This document shows, piece after piece, positions 1 through 5,863 of a stretch of 13,576 nt of DNA. This DNA comes from Patescibacteria group bacterium (GTDB lineage: Bacteria > Patescibacteriota > Minisyncoccia > Phycocordibacterales > UBA12079): positions 1 through 13,576 of the forward strand of contig JAHIOZ010000092.1 of the NCBI GenBank assembly GCA_018894995.1, read 5' to 3'. The stretch's first letter is position 1, and every line of letters begins with the position of its first letter. The position numbers and the translations under genes are program-made. The notes beneath the pieces are model-generated. The model was not told the DNA's origin. It did no database searches and worked only from the letters and a program-made list of their open reading frames with translations.

Positions 1-78
1 AGCTTCTTGTGATAAGCCTAACTCTAATCTCTTTTCTCTAACCTTATTTCCAAATTTGATTAAAATTTCTTTTTTCAT
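1..78 (-). CDS. XRE-family HTH regulator, N-terminal fragment
   Basis: The minus strand reads from an ATG at 78 for 26 codons and runs off the window edge. It begins MKKEILIKFGNKVREKRLEL and continues with GLSQEA. A basic/amphipathic helix leading into R-x-x-R-x-E/L-x-x-G-x-S-Q-E-x is the characteristic first part of a Cro/C1-type (XRE) helix-turn-helix domain, so this is probably a small DNA-binding transcriptional regulator. A TATAAT box lies 10 nt before the ATG and an inverted repeat lies further upstream, as expected for an autoregulated repressor; that role is inference. The recognition helix and the rest of the protein are outside the window. It could be a stand-alone HTH protein of about 70 residues, a restriction-modification controller or the N terminus of a larger regulator. 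Confidence 0.7.
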   Translation of the reverse strand, partial: MKKEILIKFGNKVREKRLELGLSQEA

Positions 79-88
79 ATTTATAAAC

Positions 89-94
89 ATTATA
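89..94 (-). promoter_or_regulatory. -10 box (TATAAT) of the XRE-like gene
   Basis: A perfect TATAAT on the minus strand ends 10 nt before the ATG at 78. Transcription would start about 4 nt before the start codon, giving a nearly leaderless mRNA. I see no good -35 box. The surroundings are very AT-rich, so a chance match is possible. Confidence 0.4.
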
Positions 95-120
95 TATATT
101 TGCTAACTTTAGTGCTACAT

Positions 121-139
121 ACTATAATTAGCATATAGT
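121..139. promoter_or_regulatory. Inverted repeat, possible operator
   Basis: ACTATA and TATAGT are separated by 7 nt (ATTAGCA). The repeat lies about 43 bp upstream of the XRE-like start codon. Dyad sites of this size are typical XRE-repressor targets, but binding by the neighbouring protein is only inferred. Confidence 0.25.
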
Positions 140-150
140 TTTTAGGAATT

Positions 151-184
151 GTTCCAACGCCTCAAGTCGTTGAGCCGTTGGGAC
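151..184. repeat. Hairpin GTTCCAACG/CGTTGGGAC
   Basis: Outer arms 151-159 and 176-184 pair over 9 positions with one G-U, and inner arms CTCAA (161-165) and TTGAG (170-174) pair around a 4-nt loop. It is followed by CAGTAT (205-210) and ATACTG (224-229). There is no T-run, so it is not an obvious terminator. It lies in the gene-free stretch 79-533. A structured RNA is possible but I cannot name one. Confidence 0.45.
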
Positions 185-240
185 GAAAAATGGCTAAAAG
201 TGGGCAGTATCTCCAAGTATTCAATACTGGCTATTTAATG

Positions 241-314
241 ACCAGAGAGGATCGGTCACAAGTCACTAAATATATTTCTTCGCTTCGCTCGAAATCTATT
301 AAGTGCTCGCGACT
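241..314. repeat. tRNA-end-flanked palindrome, copy 1
   Basis: It starts with ACCAGAGAGGA (241-251), the complement of the 3' acceptor/T-arm end of the tRNA-Ala at 534-606, in the same orientation as the tRNA. An imperfect palindrome follows: arm 255-278 pairs with 291-314 around a loop containing CTTCGCTTCGCTC. The right end reads GCTCGCGAC. It shares this layout with 319-402. Confidence 0.6.
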
Positions 315-318
315 TTAA

Positions 319-402
319 ACCAGAGAGGACTCGGTCGCCAGTTCTAAGTGAAAATTTTGTCTCCGCTTCGCTCCAACTCATTTTCACTAAGAACTCGCGA
401 CC
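319..402. repeat. tRNA-end-flanked palindrome, copy 2
   Basis: It starts with ACCAGAGAGGACTCGG (319-334), matching the tRNA-Ala 3' end over 15 nt. Arms 333-354 and 381-402 form a 22-bp inverted repeat with two mismatches around a loop containing CCGCTTCGCTCC. Its framework matches the element at 241-314 (GGTC at the left, CTCGCGAC at the right) but the arm sequence differs, so the core is variable. Confidence 0.65.
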
Positions 403-406
403 CCGC

Positions 407-473
407 TCGTCGCCGACAAGCCTAAATTTTTTGCGAAAAATTTATCTTGTATACCGGCGACTCGTTTCGAGTC
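407..473. repeat. Palindrome pair next to inverted tRNA fragment
   Basis: GTCGCC (409-414) and GGCGAC (456-461) enclose further pairing: ACAAG with CTTGT, and TAAATTTTT (423-431) with AAAAATTTA (436-444). A short perfect palindrome follows directly, GACTCG (459-464), TTT, CGAGTC (468-473), leading into the inverted copy of the tRNA 3' end. This is the third hairpin of the chain. Confidence 0.55.
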
Positions 474-551
474 CTCTCTGGTCCACAAAATCTAAAAGTC
501 CCAAAGCTATTCGCTTTGGGACTTAAGATTTTGTGGACCAGAGAGGACTCG
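468..551. repeat. Roughly 40-bp inverted repeat including the tRNA-Ala 3' end
   Basis: Positions 468-507 and 513-551 are reverse complements apart from a small mismatch/indel near 494-496 and 524-525, with a 5-nt loop (508-512). The right arm includes the last 18 nt of the tRNA gene (534-551), and the left arm (468-485) holds an exact reversed copy, CGAGTCCTCTCTGGTCCA. The inner part (AGTCCCAAAGC/GCTTTGGGACT) lies just downstream of the minus-strand tRNA and could act as its terminator, although no strong T-run follows. Confidence 0.8.
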
Positions 552-606
552 AACCCCCTACCTCCTCAGTGCAAATGAGGCGCTCTACCAGGTGAGCTAC
601 TGGCCC
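534..606 (-). tRNA. tRNA-Ala (anticodon TGC)
   Basis: The minus strand folds into a full 73-nt cloverleaf. The acceptor stem GGGCCAG/CTGGTCC has 7 bp with one G-U. The D arm is GCTC/GAGC. The anticodon stem CCTCA/TGAGG encloses loop TTTGCAC, giving anticodon TGC (Ala). The variable loop is AGGTA, and the T arm GGGGG/CCTCT encloses TTCGAGT with two G-U pairs. The discriminator base is A. CCA is not encoded: CAAAAT follows, so CCA must be added enzymatically. The tRNA would be charged by the AlaS encoded at 3729-5819. Its 3' end is part of a long palindrome and is partly duplicated three times downstream. Confidence 0.95.
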
Positions 607-616
607 ATATAGAAAA

Positions 617-663
617 TCGACCAAGGTCGACTTCTACAGATTGATAACTAGGAAGTTATCAAT
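617..663. other. Two short hairpins upstream of tRNA-Ala
   Basis: TCGACC (617-622) pairs with GGTCGA (625-630). ATTGATAACT (640-649) pairs perfectly with AGTTATCAAT (654-663) around AGGA. Both would lie in the 5' leader of the tRNA precursor if the promoter at 671-699 is used, and could shape processing. Their function is unknown. Confidence 0.5.
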
Positions 664-670
664 ACAAAGT

Positions 671-699
671 ATTGTATAATAAAGCAAGTTATAAATCAA
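671..699 (-). promoter_or_regulatory. Candidate promoter of tRNA-Ala
   Basis: On the minus strand, TTGATT (694-699) is followed after exactly 17 nt by TACAAT (671-676), close to the sigma-70-type consensus. Transcription would start near 664, giving a precursor leader of about 58 nt with two hairpins. Confidence 0.4.
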
Positions 700-771
700 T
701 ATTTTTACAAGGTTTTTACAAAATTATACAATGGAAAAAAAACAAGGTCACCGTCATTTTTCTTTCACGAA

Positions 772-830
772 GACGGACGGAAAAGCGAAGCTTTTCCGTC
801 CGTCAACGAATTTTGAGAAACGAAATTTGT
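772..830. repeat. Two adjacent palindromes; second is a decayed GAATTTTG family copy
   Basis: GACGGACGGAAAAGC (772-786) pairs perfectly over 15 bp with 790-804 around GAA. Next to it ACGAATTTTG (806-815) pairs with CGAAATTTGT (821-830) using two G-U pairs, resembling a decayed copy of the GACGAATTTTGC palindrome found elsewhere in the window. Positions 831-887 carry the AT-rich CCCTAAAC/CCCTATACCCTAA-type degenerate repeat. No T-run follows on either strand. The rest of the 607-887 gap shows no gene. Confidence 0.65.
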
Positions 831-887
831 CCCTACAACCCTAAACACTATCCCCTATACCCTAATTTAAATACTTATTACTTACTA

Positions 888-2204
888 CTAATTCAAACTT
901 TCTTTTATCTCTATTTTTATCCTTTCTGTATTTTCAGGGAAAGTTGATTTCCAAAACGGACTGATTATTACTTCTGCATCGGTAATTCCAATAAAATTAG
1001 ATAGAATGGAATCCGTGTTTTTCTTTGATTGCCCCGCAAAATCGGCTTTCATTTTTTCCTCGTCAAATGTCCAAACAAATTGAGCAGACCCGCTTAAACT
1101 GAAAGTGAATTGATTGTCTTCCCAAGGTTTAATATTTTCTTTATTGTCAATTTTGAAAATCAAATCTTCCAAATTGGAAATTTCAACAATACCTTCACCC
1201 AAACCGGCAATTAAATTTTCTGCAATAAAATTACTCAAATTGGATTTATCAAATAACACTGCTCTGAGGATACCCTTTTCAACAACTTGAACGGAATCTC
1301 CCAAATCAAGATTGGGTTGATGTTGGAAATCAACAAATATTCCATCTTCATAAAGCACATAACCTTCCGGCACTTGCGAATAGACTTTGCTTTTTAGTTC
1401 TTTCTCCAAATCAACATTGATATCGTTTCGCATTTTTTCCAATTCGTTATCTTCAACAACTTTCATAATTCCGGAATAACCCCCCGTCATTTCAGTTTTT
1501 GATCTTGCGTAATATTTACTGAACCTGTCCGTTCCCTTAAAACCGGGAATGGTAAAATCAACCAAGCCTATATTATAATCCTCACCCGGGGAATCAGCGT
1601 AAACGGTAACGGTTATACTTCCGGGAGTTGTTTTCCCATTAACCGTTGTTCGCCCGGGGATAACTGTGGATTTTGGTATTCTATAAATCAAACCGTCCAA
1701 AGTTTCAAATCTGGTATTTATAACAAGTCTTTCAGGGGAAGAGCTGTAATCATTGAACACGATAATTTCTCCGGATGCTTTTTTGTCAACTTCTTTTTCC
1801 GTAACATTTGAAGTGCTTCTTGAATCCTCACCCTCAATCAATATGGTTTTAAAAGGAATACCTTCTTCGTTTGATTTAATGTCATCTCTAACCGCAGTCA
1901 AATTCAATTCAAGATCAACTTTCTCTTGTTTGGGAACCAATATTATTTCTGCCCCGGAAAAAACAAATGCCAAAAAGAAATAAACAGCGACAAAAACAGC
2001 CACAACCAAAAACCACCATTTTGTTTTGGAAGCTCCCTTTTTAGGAGGACGGATGTCTTCAATAGGCCCAGGGAAATCAGACAAACCGTGCTCCTTCTCG
2101 TTCTCCTTTTTATTCTCCGCTTTTTTTCGATTATTAGGCAGAGGAATATCTCTGATGGTTTTTTTTGTTGGAGGCATTACATCCTGCAAAATATTTTTAG
2201 GCAT
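888..2204 (-). CDS. Single-TM envelope protein, possibly baseplate J-like
   Basis: This 438-residue protein has a charged, lysine-rich N-terminal segment (residues 1-62), one strongly hydrophobic helix (about 63-84, starting WWFLVVAVFVAVYFF) and a long, probably extracytoplasmic C-terminal part of beta-rich character. Residues 145-235 contain GEIIVFNDYSSSPERLV, RFETLDGLIYRIP, SPGEDYNIG and a GFKGTDRFSKYYAR segment. From memory this pattern resembles Patescibacteria proteins annotated as baseplate J/gp47-like, but I could not search it. It starts 70 bp downstream of the PilM-like gene on the same strand, with no terminator visible between them, so the two are probably cotranscribed and may form an envelope or pilus-linked complex. 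No Shine-Dalgarno sequence precedes the ATG. The function is unknown. Confidence 0.7.
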   Translation of the reverse strand: MPKNILQDVMPPTKKTIRDIPLPNNRKKAENKKENEKEHGLSDFPGPIEDIRPPKKGASKTKWWFLVVAVFVAVYFFLAFVFSGAEIILVPKQEKVDLELNLTAVRDDIKSNEEGIPFKTILIEGEDSRSTSNVTEKEVDKKASGEIIVFNDYSSSPERLVINTRFETLDGLIYRIPKSTVIPGRTTVNGKTTPGSITVTVYADSPGEDYNIGLVDFTIPGFKGTDRFSKYYARSKTEMTGGYSGIMKVVEDNELEKMRNDINVDLEKELKSKVYSQVPEGYVLYEDGIFVDFQHQPNLDLGDSVQVVEKGILRAVLFDKSNLSNFIAENLIAGLGEGIVEISNLEDLIFKIDNKENIKPWEDNQFTFSLSGSAQFVWTFDEEKMKADFAGQSKKNTDSILSNFIGITDAEVIISPFWKSTFPENTERIKIEIKESLN

Positions 2205-2274
2205 AAATTATTTTTAAAAGTTAAATTTAATAATACTCTATTCTAACATAAATTTTAATTATCACTGCTATGAA

Positions 2275-3498
2275 TTATGACAAATCAAAAATTTTATTTA
2301 TAAAAATCGATTCTAATCCAAGAAAAACATCTTTTTCTGACCTATTATCAAAAACGCAAAAACGAGCTAATTGATCACAATTTATCAAAATTGGATTGGA
2401 AGTTTTATTATAACCTGGGAAAACCAATTTAGTAAACTTATCTTTTTCAATAATCTTTTTTATAATTTCCCCAATTTCATCGTCAGCAAGAATGAATATT
2501 GTCTTTGGTAAAATAGAACCTTGAGACAAATCCAACATTCCGTCCTCTAAAAACTTTACCCATTTTTTGCCTGTATCGTTTAATGCTCCTTTTATTTTTT
2601 CAGCAAAACGAGTTTCTGTCTGACCAGCATTATAAGTTTTCAACAATGAAACCGCTATTTCATTAGTTACTTTAAAACTTTTCATGATTTCTTTTATAAA
2701 AGCTTTTTTTCCAACCGGAAAAGTTTGCGTTTCCATCAAAACATCATCTTTTACAAAAGAAATATCGGTCGCTTCCCCGCTGACATCAAGAAAAATAAAA
2801 TCATCTTTGGAATCAAAAACATCTCTTATTGTTAAAAATGTTGGCAACAAAAATGAGTGGAGATTTAATTGCTCTACATTAAAATTTTTATTTATCGCCT
2901 TTTTAATTTTCTCCGAAAGTTGTTTTGCCAAAAGACTTGTGAAAATAAAAATTTTAATATTCTTAACTTCTTTTTTGTGAGGGTTGTTAACTGTATATCC
3001 ATTCAACCTGACTTGAATGATTTTTTCATCCAATATTGATATTTCATCTTTTTTACCCAAAATATCTTTATATTTTTCCAAATCTGAATTCAAAAATTCT
3101 TTTTCGTCGTTTTCAACCAAAGATTTCATTAATTTGTTTGTAACAAGAAACGGTTTAGATTTCGCCATTTCAATAATTCTTGTTTGAGACACAACCCAAG
3201 GTGAAGACAGAAAACAAAAAGCTTCTTCGATTTCTTTATTTTTCATCTTCAAAAAATTTAAATGTACCAAACCTTTGTTTTCAACATTGGAAATCACTGA
3301 GTTTAAAGTTCGCAACATTGTAGAAACAAAAGTTTCCGCATTCATTTCATCTTGCAATATCATTTGTCTTCTTACATTATAAAGGACTCTAGGTTTTTTA
3401 TTTTCAGAAAACAAAACCAAAGCCCCACCAACACTGGCTGAGCCAACATCAAAAATAACGGCTATGTAATCTTTTTTAATCTTCTCTTTTCCAAACAT
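2275..3498 (-). CDS. PilM/FtsA-like actin-fold ATPase
   Basis: This 407-residue protein has the signature of actin-like ATPases. A phosphate-1 loop lies at residues 12-27 (AVIFDVGSASVGGALV) and a phosphate-2-type strand-loop at 234-249 (FIFLDVSGEATDISFV), with an HSFLLPTF segment between them at about 214-221. Such proteins (PilM, FtsA, MreB families) assemble on the inner face of the membrane. PilM anchors the type IV pilus inner-membrane complex. It is somewhat longer than typical PilM (about 350 residues, from memory). The partner gene downstream encodes a one-TM protein with a short cytoplasmic tail, fitting a PilM-PilN-like arrangement, though that partner is not clearly PilN. A TATAAT box lies exactly 6 nt before the ATG, suggesting a leaderless mRNA. 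The assignment rests on motifs; a divergent FtsA-like role is possible. Confidence 0.7.
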   Translation of the reverse strand: MFGKEKIKKDYIAVIFDVGSASVGGALVLFSENKKPRVLYNVRRQMILQDEMNAETFVSTMLRTLNSVISNVENKGLVHLNFLKMKNKEIEEAFCFLSSPWVVSQTRIIEMAKSKPFLVTNKLMKSLVENDEKEFLNSDLEKYKDILGKKDEISILDEKIIQVRLNGYTVNNPHKKEVKNIKIFIFTSLLAKQLSEKIKKAINKNFNVEQLNLHSFLLPTFLTIRDVFDSKDDFIFLDVSGEATDISFVKDDVLMETQTFPVGKKAFIKEIMKSFKVTNEIAVSLLKTYNAGQTETRFAEKIKGALNDTGKKWVKFLEDGMLDLSQGSILPKTIFILADDEIGEIIKKIIEKDKFTKLVFPGYNKTSNPILINCDQLARFCVFDNRSEKDVFLGLESIFINKIFDLS

Positions 3499-3504
3499 AC
3501 AAAG

Positions 3505-3510
3505 ATTATA
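3505..3510 (-). promoter_or_regulatory. Extended -10 promoter of the PilM-like gene
   Basis: The minus strand reads TGTTATAATCTTTGT then ATG: a perfect TATAAT with an upstream TG (extended -10). With the usual 6 nt after the -10 box, the predicted start site is the A of the ATG at 3498. There is no recognisable -35 box, which is common for extended -10 promoters. Confidence 0.55.
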
Positions 3511-3520
3511 ACATATTTGG

Positions 3521-3620
3521 GTTTATAGTTGGTAGTTGATAAGAAAGTTTTTAGTTTTTAGTTGATAGTTTTTAGAAAATGACGACGAAAAAGGACGAAT
3601 TTTGCTTCGCAAAATCCGTC
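3521..3620. repeat. Composite repeat: TAGTTGATAG tract plus GACGAATTTTGC palindrome
   Basis: Positions 3521-3577 contain degenerate tandem copies of TAGTTGGTAGTTGAT and TTTTTAGTT. GACGAATTTTGC (3594-3605), loop TTC and GCAAAATCCGTC (3609-3620) then form a hairpin with one mismatch. The same association of an AT-rich TAG tract with this palindrome recurs near 5864-5937 and 12351-12448. Confidence 0.7.
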
Positions 3621-3626
3621 AACAAG

Positions 3627-3655
3627 AATCCACAGTAACCGGAGCACTGTGGATT
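3627..3655. repeat. 10-bp hairpin AATCCACAGT/ACTGTGGATT
   Basis: The arms 3627-3636 and 3646-3655 are perfect, with a 9-nt loop containing CCGG, and TTATTTC follows on the plus strand. It lies downstream of alaS, beyond the alaS terminator. It may be another palindromic unit or a weak second terminator. Confidence 0.5.
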
Positions 3656-3684
3656 TTATTTCTTAATCCAAGGTAAAATACAAT

Positions 3685-3724
3685 AATAAAAAGGCGGGTT
3701 CGCGAAGCGAACCCGCCTTTTATT
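3685..3724 (-). terminator. Rho-independent terminator of alaS
   Basis: An 11-bp GC-rich stem, GGCGGGTTCGC (3693-3703) and GCGAACCCGCC (3707-3717), with a 3-nt loop is flanked by A4/T4. On the minus strand it is followed by TTTTTATTATTG and begins only a few nt after the alaS stop codon. It is symmetric enough to act in both directions. Confidence 0.85.
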
Positions 3725-3728
3725 CTTA

Positions 3729-5819
3729 CTACTCCGTACTCAATTCCGCTTTAATTCGTCGCACTCCGGCTGAGCTGGCTTCTTCTTTTTTGATTTTAAA
3801 ATATCCGAGTTCTTTTGTGTTTTCAACATGAGGTCCTCCACAAATTTCTTTTGAAAAAACTTGCCCGTGCGAAGCATTAGGGTTCCCGATTGAGTAAACT
3901 TTTACTTTCTCTCCGTATTTATCGCCAAACACTCCCGTCGCTCCTTTTTCTTTGGCTTCATCAACTGTCATTTCTTCCATTGTCACAGGCAAAGCTTCTT
4001 GAATTTTTTGATTAACAATTTCTTCAACTTTTTGTTTTTCTTCGTCAGTTAATTTTTCCGGATGAGAAAAATCAAATCGTAATCTTTCGGGTGTGATGTT
4101 ACTTCCCTTTTGTTCAATATGATTTCCTAGAACTTCTTTTAATGCTTGATTGAGCAAGTGAGTTGCTGTGTGTAATTTTGTAGAATTTTCATCATGTCCT
4201 CCCAAACCACCTTTAAACTTTCCAACAGATGATGTTCTTGAAAGTTCTTGATGTTTTTTCATTTCTTCTTCAAATTCTTGTTTTTTTATTTCTTCATTAA
4301 AAGCATTAAACATTTCTTTTCCGTCAGTTAAAAAATCTCTATGTTTTATCTCCTCGACTATCATCTCAAACGGGAAACCGTAAGTTTGAAACAAATTAAA
4401 AAAATCCTTGCCACTAATTTCAATCGTAGTCATTTGGGGTTTTGTTTCGTCGTGAGAAATTAAACGGTCAAAAGCCTTCAACCCTTTTTCCAATGTCTGC
4501 CGAAATTTATCTTCTTCCTTTCTAATTTCTTCCTTAATTTGCTCTGCGTTATTTTTAATATTTTCATAAATTTCACCGTATTGCTTAATTACTATATCAG
4601 CCAAATCAACCAAACAATTCTCTTCAATCCCCAACAAATGCATGTGTCTGATTGCTCGACGAATAATTCTTCTCAAAATGTAACCACGGTCAGTATTGGA
4701 TGGCACAACCCCATCAGAAATCATAAATACCGCCGTTCGAATATGATCCGCGATGATTCTTTTCGATTTCAATTCGTTTTCTGAATTGACGACGCTGGAT
4801 TGCTTCGAGCTTTGCTCTCGCAAAGACGACGGGTTAACGCTGGATTGCCACGCTTCTCCACTTCGCTCCGAAGCTCGCAAAGACGAAGAACTTTGCTCTT
4901 CATCCGACGAATTTTGCGAAGCAAAATTCGTCGCATCGTTTAGTTTTGAATTTTGGTCATTTTTATTTTGAGTTTGTTTAGAATTTAGAATTTGGGATTT
5001 AGAGTTTATCTCATCCATAATGGATGAGAACAAATCCGTTTCATAAACATTCTTCTTCTCTTGCATCATCACCGCCAACCTCTCCAACCCCGCTCCCGTA
5101 TCAACATTTTTTTGTTTTAATTTTCCAACAACTTTACCGTTTTTCTTTTCATATTCCATAAAAACATCGTTCCAAATTTCCACAACTTTTTGTTCGTCGT
5201 CAGCTTTAATAAATTCTTCCTTTGTTAAATCTCCCAAGTCACCGACTGTGCTATAAAACATTTCAGAATCAGGACCGCAAGGACCGGAATAACTGTCATT
5301 ATTTTTTGGTTGTGGCCACCAATTACTTTTTGCCGGCATAAAGAAAATGTGTCCATCCTGTTTAAGCCCAGCTTTTTCAAAAATTTCTTTCCAAATTTCA
5401 AAAGAATCTTCATCTTTTGGAGCGTCGTTGTTTCCTTCAAAAACAGTTACATAAAGTCTGCTCGGATTTAAACCTAGACCTTCTTTTTCGTCAGTTAAAA
5501 ATTCATAAGACCAATTTATCGCTTCTTTTTTAAAATAGTCGCCCAAAGACCAATTTCCAAGCATTTCAAAAAAAGTAAGATGTGTATTGTCACCTACTTC
5601 ATCAATGTCAGTGGTTCTCACACATTTTTGAATATCAACAATTCTGTTTCCGGTAGGATGTTTTTCACCCAAAAGATAAGGAACCAAAGGTTGCATCCCA
5701 GCAGTATTAAAAAGCACAGAAGGATCATTTTCAGGAATTAAAGAAGCCGAAGGAATTATCGTATGCCCTCGCTTTTCAAAAAAATTCAGAAACCTTTGTC
5801 GTATTTCATTAGAATTCAT
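3729..5819 (-). CDS. alaS: Alanyl-tRNA synthetase, short form with repeat insertion
   Basis: The enzyme attaches alanine to tRNA-Ala in the cytoplasm and hydrolyses mischarged products. The 696 residues include the class II catalytic domain (FNTAGMQPLVPYLLG at 38-52, RTTDIDEVGDNTHLTFFEML at 68-87, motif 3 GAGLERLAV at 242-250). The tRNA-binding helical part has RVIADHIR-like RIIADHIR (354-361), and GFPFEM at 481-486 lies further on. The editing domain carries the zinc/active-site set H550-xxx-H554 and C660-xxx-H664. The protein stops about 30 residues after the CGGPH motif, so the C-terminal C-Ala/DHHA1 region of full-length AlaS (about 875 residues in E. coli) is missing. Residues about 274-351 form a Ser/Asn/Gln-rich insertion encoded by repeats. 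The gene has its own promoter 9 nt before the ATG and a terminator directly after the stop, so it is probably monocistronic. Confidence 0.97.
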   Translation of the reverse strand: MNSNEIRQRFLNFFEKRGHTIIPSASLIPENDPSVLFNTAGMQPLVPYLLGEKHPTGNRIVDIQKCVRTTDIDEVGDNTHLTFFEMLGNWSLGDYFKKEAINWSYEFLTDEKEGLGLNPSRLYVTVFEGNNDAPKDEDSFEIWKEIFEKAGLKQDGHIFFMPAKSNWWPQPKNNDSYSGPCGPDSEMFYSTVGDLGDLTKEEFIKADDEQKVVEIWNDVFMEYEKKNGKVVGKLKQKNVDTGAGLERLAVMMQEKKNVYETDLFSSIMDEINSKSQILNSKQTQNKNDQNSKLNDATNFASQNSSDEEQSSSSLRASERSGEAWQSSVNPSSLREQSSKQSSVVNSENELKSKRIIADHIRTAVFMISDGVVPSNTDRGYILRRIIRRAIRHMHLLGIEENCLVDLADIVIKQYGEIYENIKNNAEQIKEEIRKEEDKFRQTLEKGLKAFDRLISHDETKPQMTTIEISGKDFFNLFQTYGFPFEMIVEEIKHRDFLTDGKEMFNAFNEEIKKQEFEEEMKKHQELSRTSSVGKFKGGLGGHDENSTKLHTATHLLNQALKEVLGNHIEQKGSNITPERLRFDFSHPEKLTDEEKQKVEEIVNQKIQEALPVTMEEMTVDEAKEKGATGVFGDKYGEKVKVYSIGNPNASHGQVFSKEICGGPHVENTKELGYFKIKKEEASSAGVRRIKAELSTE
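4795..4886 (-). repeat. Two tandem palindromic elements inside alaS
   Basis: Read on the minus strand, 4840-4886 begins TCGTCTTTGCGAG and ends CGTGGCAATCCAG, with a 21-nt core of alternating GAAGC/CTTCG character. A second, shorter copy, 4795-4829, begins TCGTCTTTGCGAG and ends AGCAATCCAG around the core AGCAAAGCTCGA. The same ends flank long palindromes at 9635-9732 and 12476-12587. Here they encode roughly residues 312-342 of AlaS, in frame. From memory, the ends resemble the GTCATTGCGAGG...GGCAATCC repeats scattered through many bacterial genomes. Confidence 0.8.
4905..4933. repeat. GACGAATTTTGC-family palindrome inside alaS
   Basis: CGACGAATTTTGC (4905-4917), loop GAA and GCAAAATTCGTCG (4921-4933) form a perfect 13-bp hairpin. 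It encodes part of the AlaS insertion (about residues 296-305). It belongs to the same family as the intergenic copies at 3594-3620, 5909-5937, 6892-6928, 8167-8204 and 9757-9781. Confidence 0.85.
4945..5005 (-). repeat. AT-rich CTAAATTCTAAA tract inside alaS
   Basis: The minus strand shows degenerate tandem units of CTCTAAAT, CCCAAATT, CTAAATT and CTAAAC. It contains the 17-mer TCTAAACAAACTCAAAA (4966-4982), which occurs identically on the plus strand at 8082-8098 upstream of mreB. It encodes the Asn/Lys/Gln-rich first part of the AlaS insertion (about residues 272-292). Confidence 0.7.
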
Positions 5820-5828
5820 ATAAGTAAC

Positions 5829-5857
5829 AGTATAGAATATCGTGGGGGGAGTATCAA
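5829..5857 (-). promoter_or_regulatory. Promoter of alaS
   Basis: The minus strand has TTGATA (5852-5857), a 17-nt spacer and TATACT (5829-5834): four or five of six consensus bases in each box at ideal spacing. The predicted start is near 5822, only 3 nt before the ATG at 5819, so the mRNA should be essentially leaderless. No Shine-Dalgarno sequence is present. Confidence 0.75.
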
Positions 5858-5863
5858 GTATTT

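Noticed and set aside
241..551. CRISPR array
   Set aside because: Repeats are few, unequal, partly inverted and separated by palindromes of 50-80 bp, not uniform unique spacers; no cas gene is present.
772..804. Terminator for the 888-2204 gene
   Set aside because: The 15-bp stem is perfect but no T-run follows on the minus strand, and it sits over 80 nt from the stop. It is treated as a repeat palindrome instead.
672..947. Open frame on the plus strand with TTG start
   Set aside because: It runs through the 772-830 palindromes and AT-rich tract, overlaps the end of the 888-2204 gene, and encodes a composition typical of translated repeats (RRRTEKRSFSVRQR). No homology-like motif is visible.
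4753..4971. Open frame on the plus strand inside alaS
   Set aside because: It is the opposite-strand reading of the repeat insertion. Palindromic DNA lacking stops on one strand often lacks them on the other.
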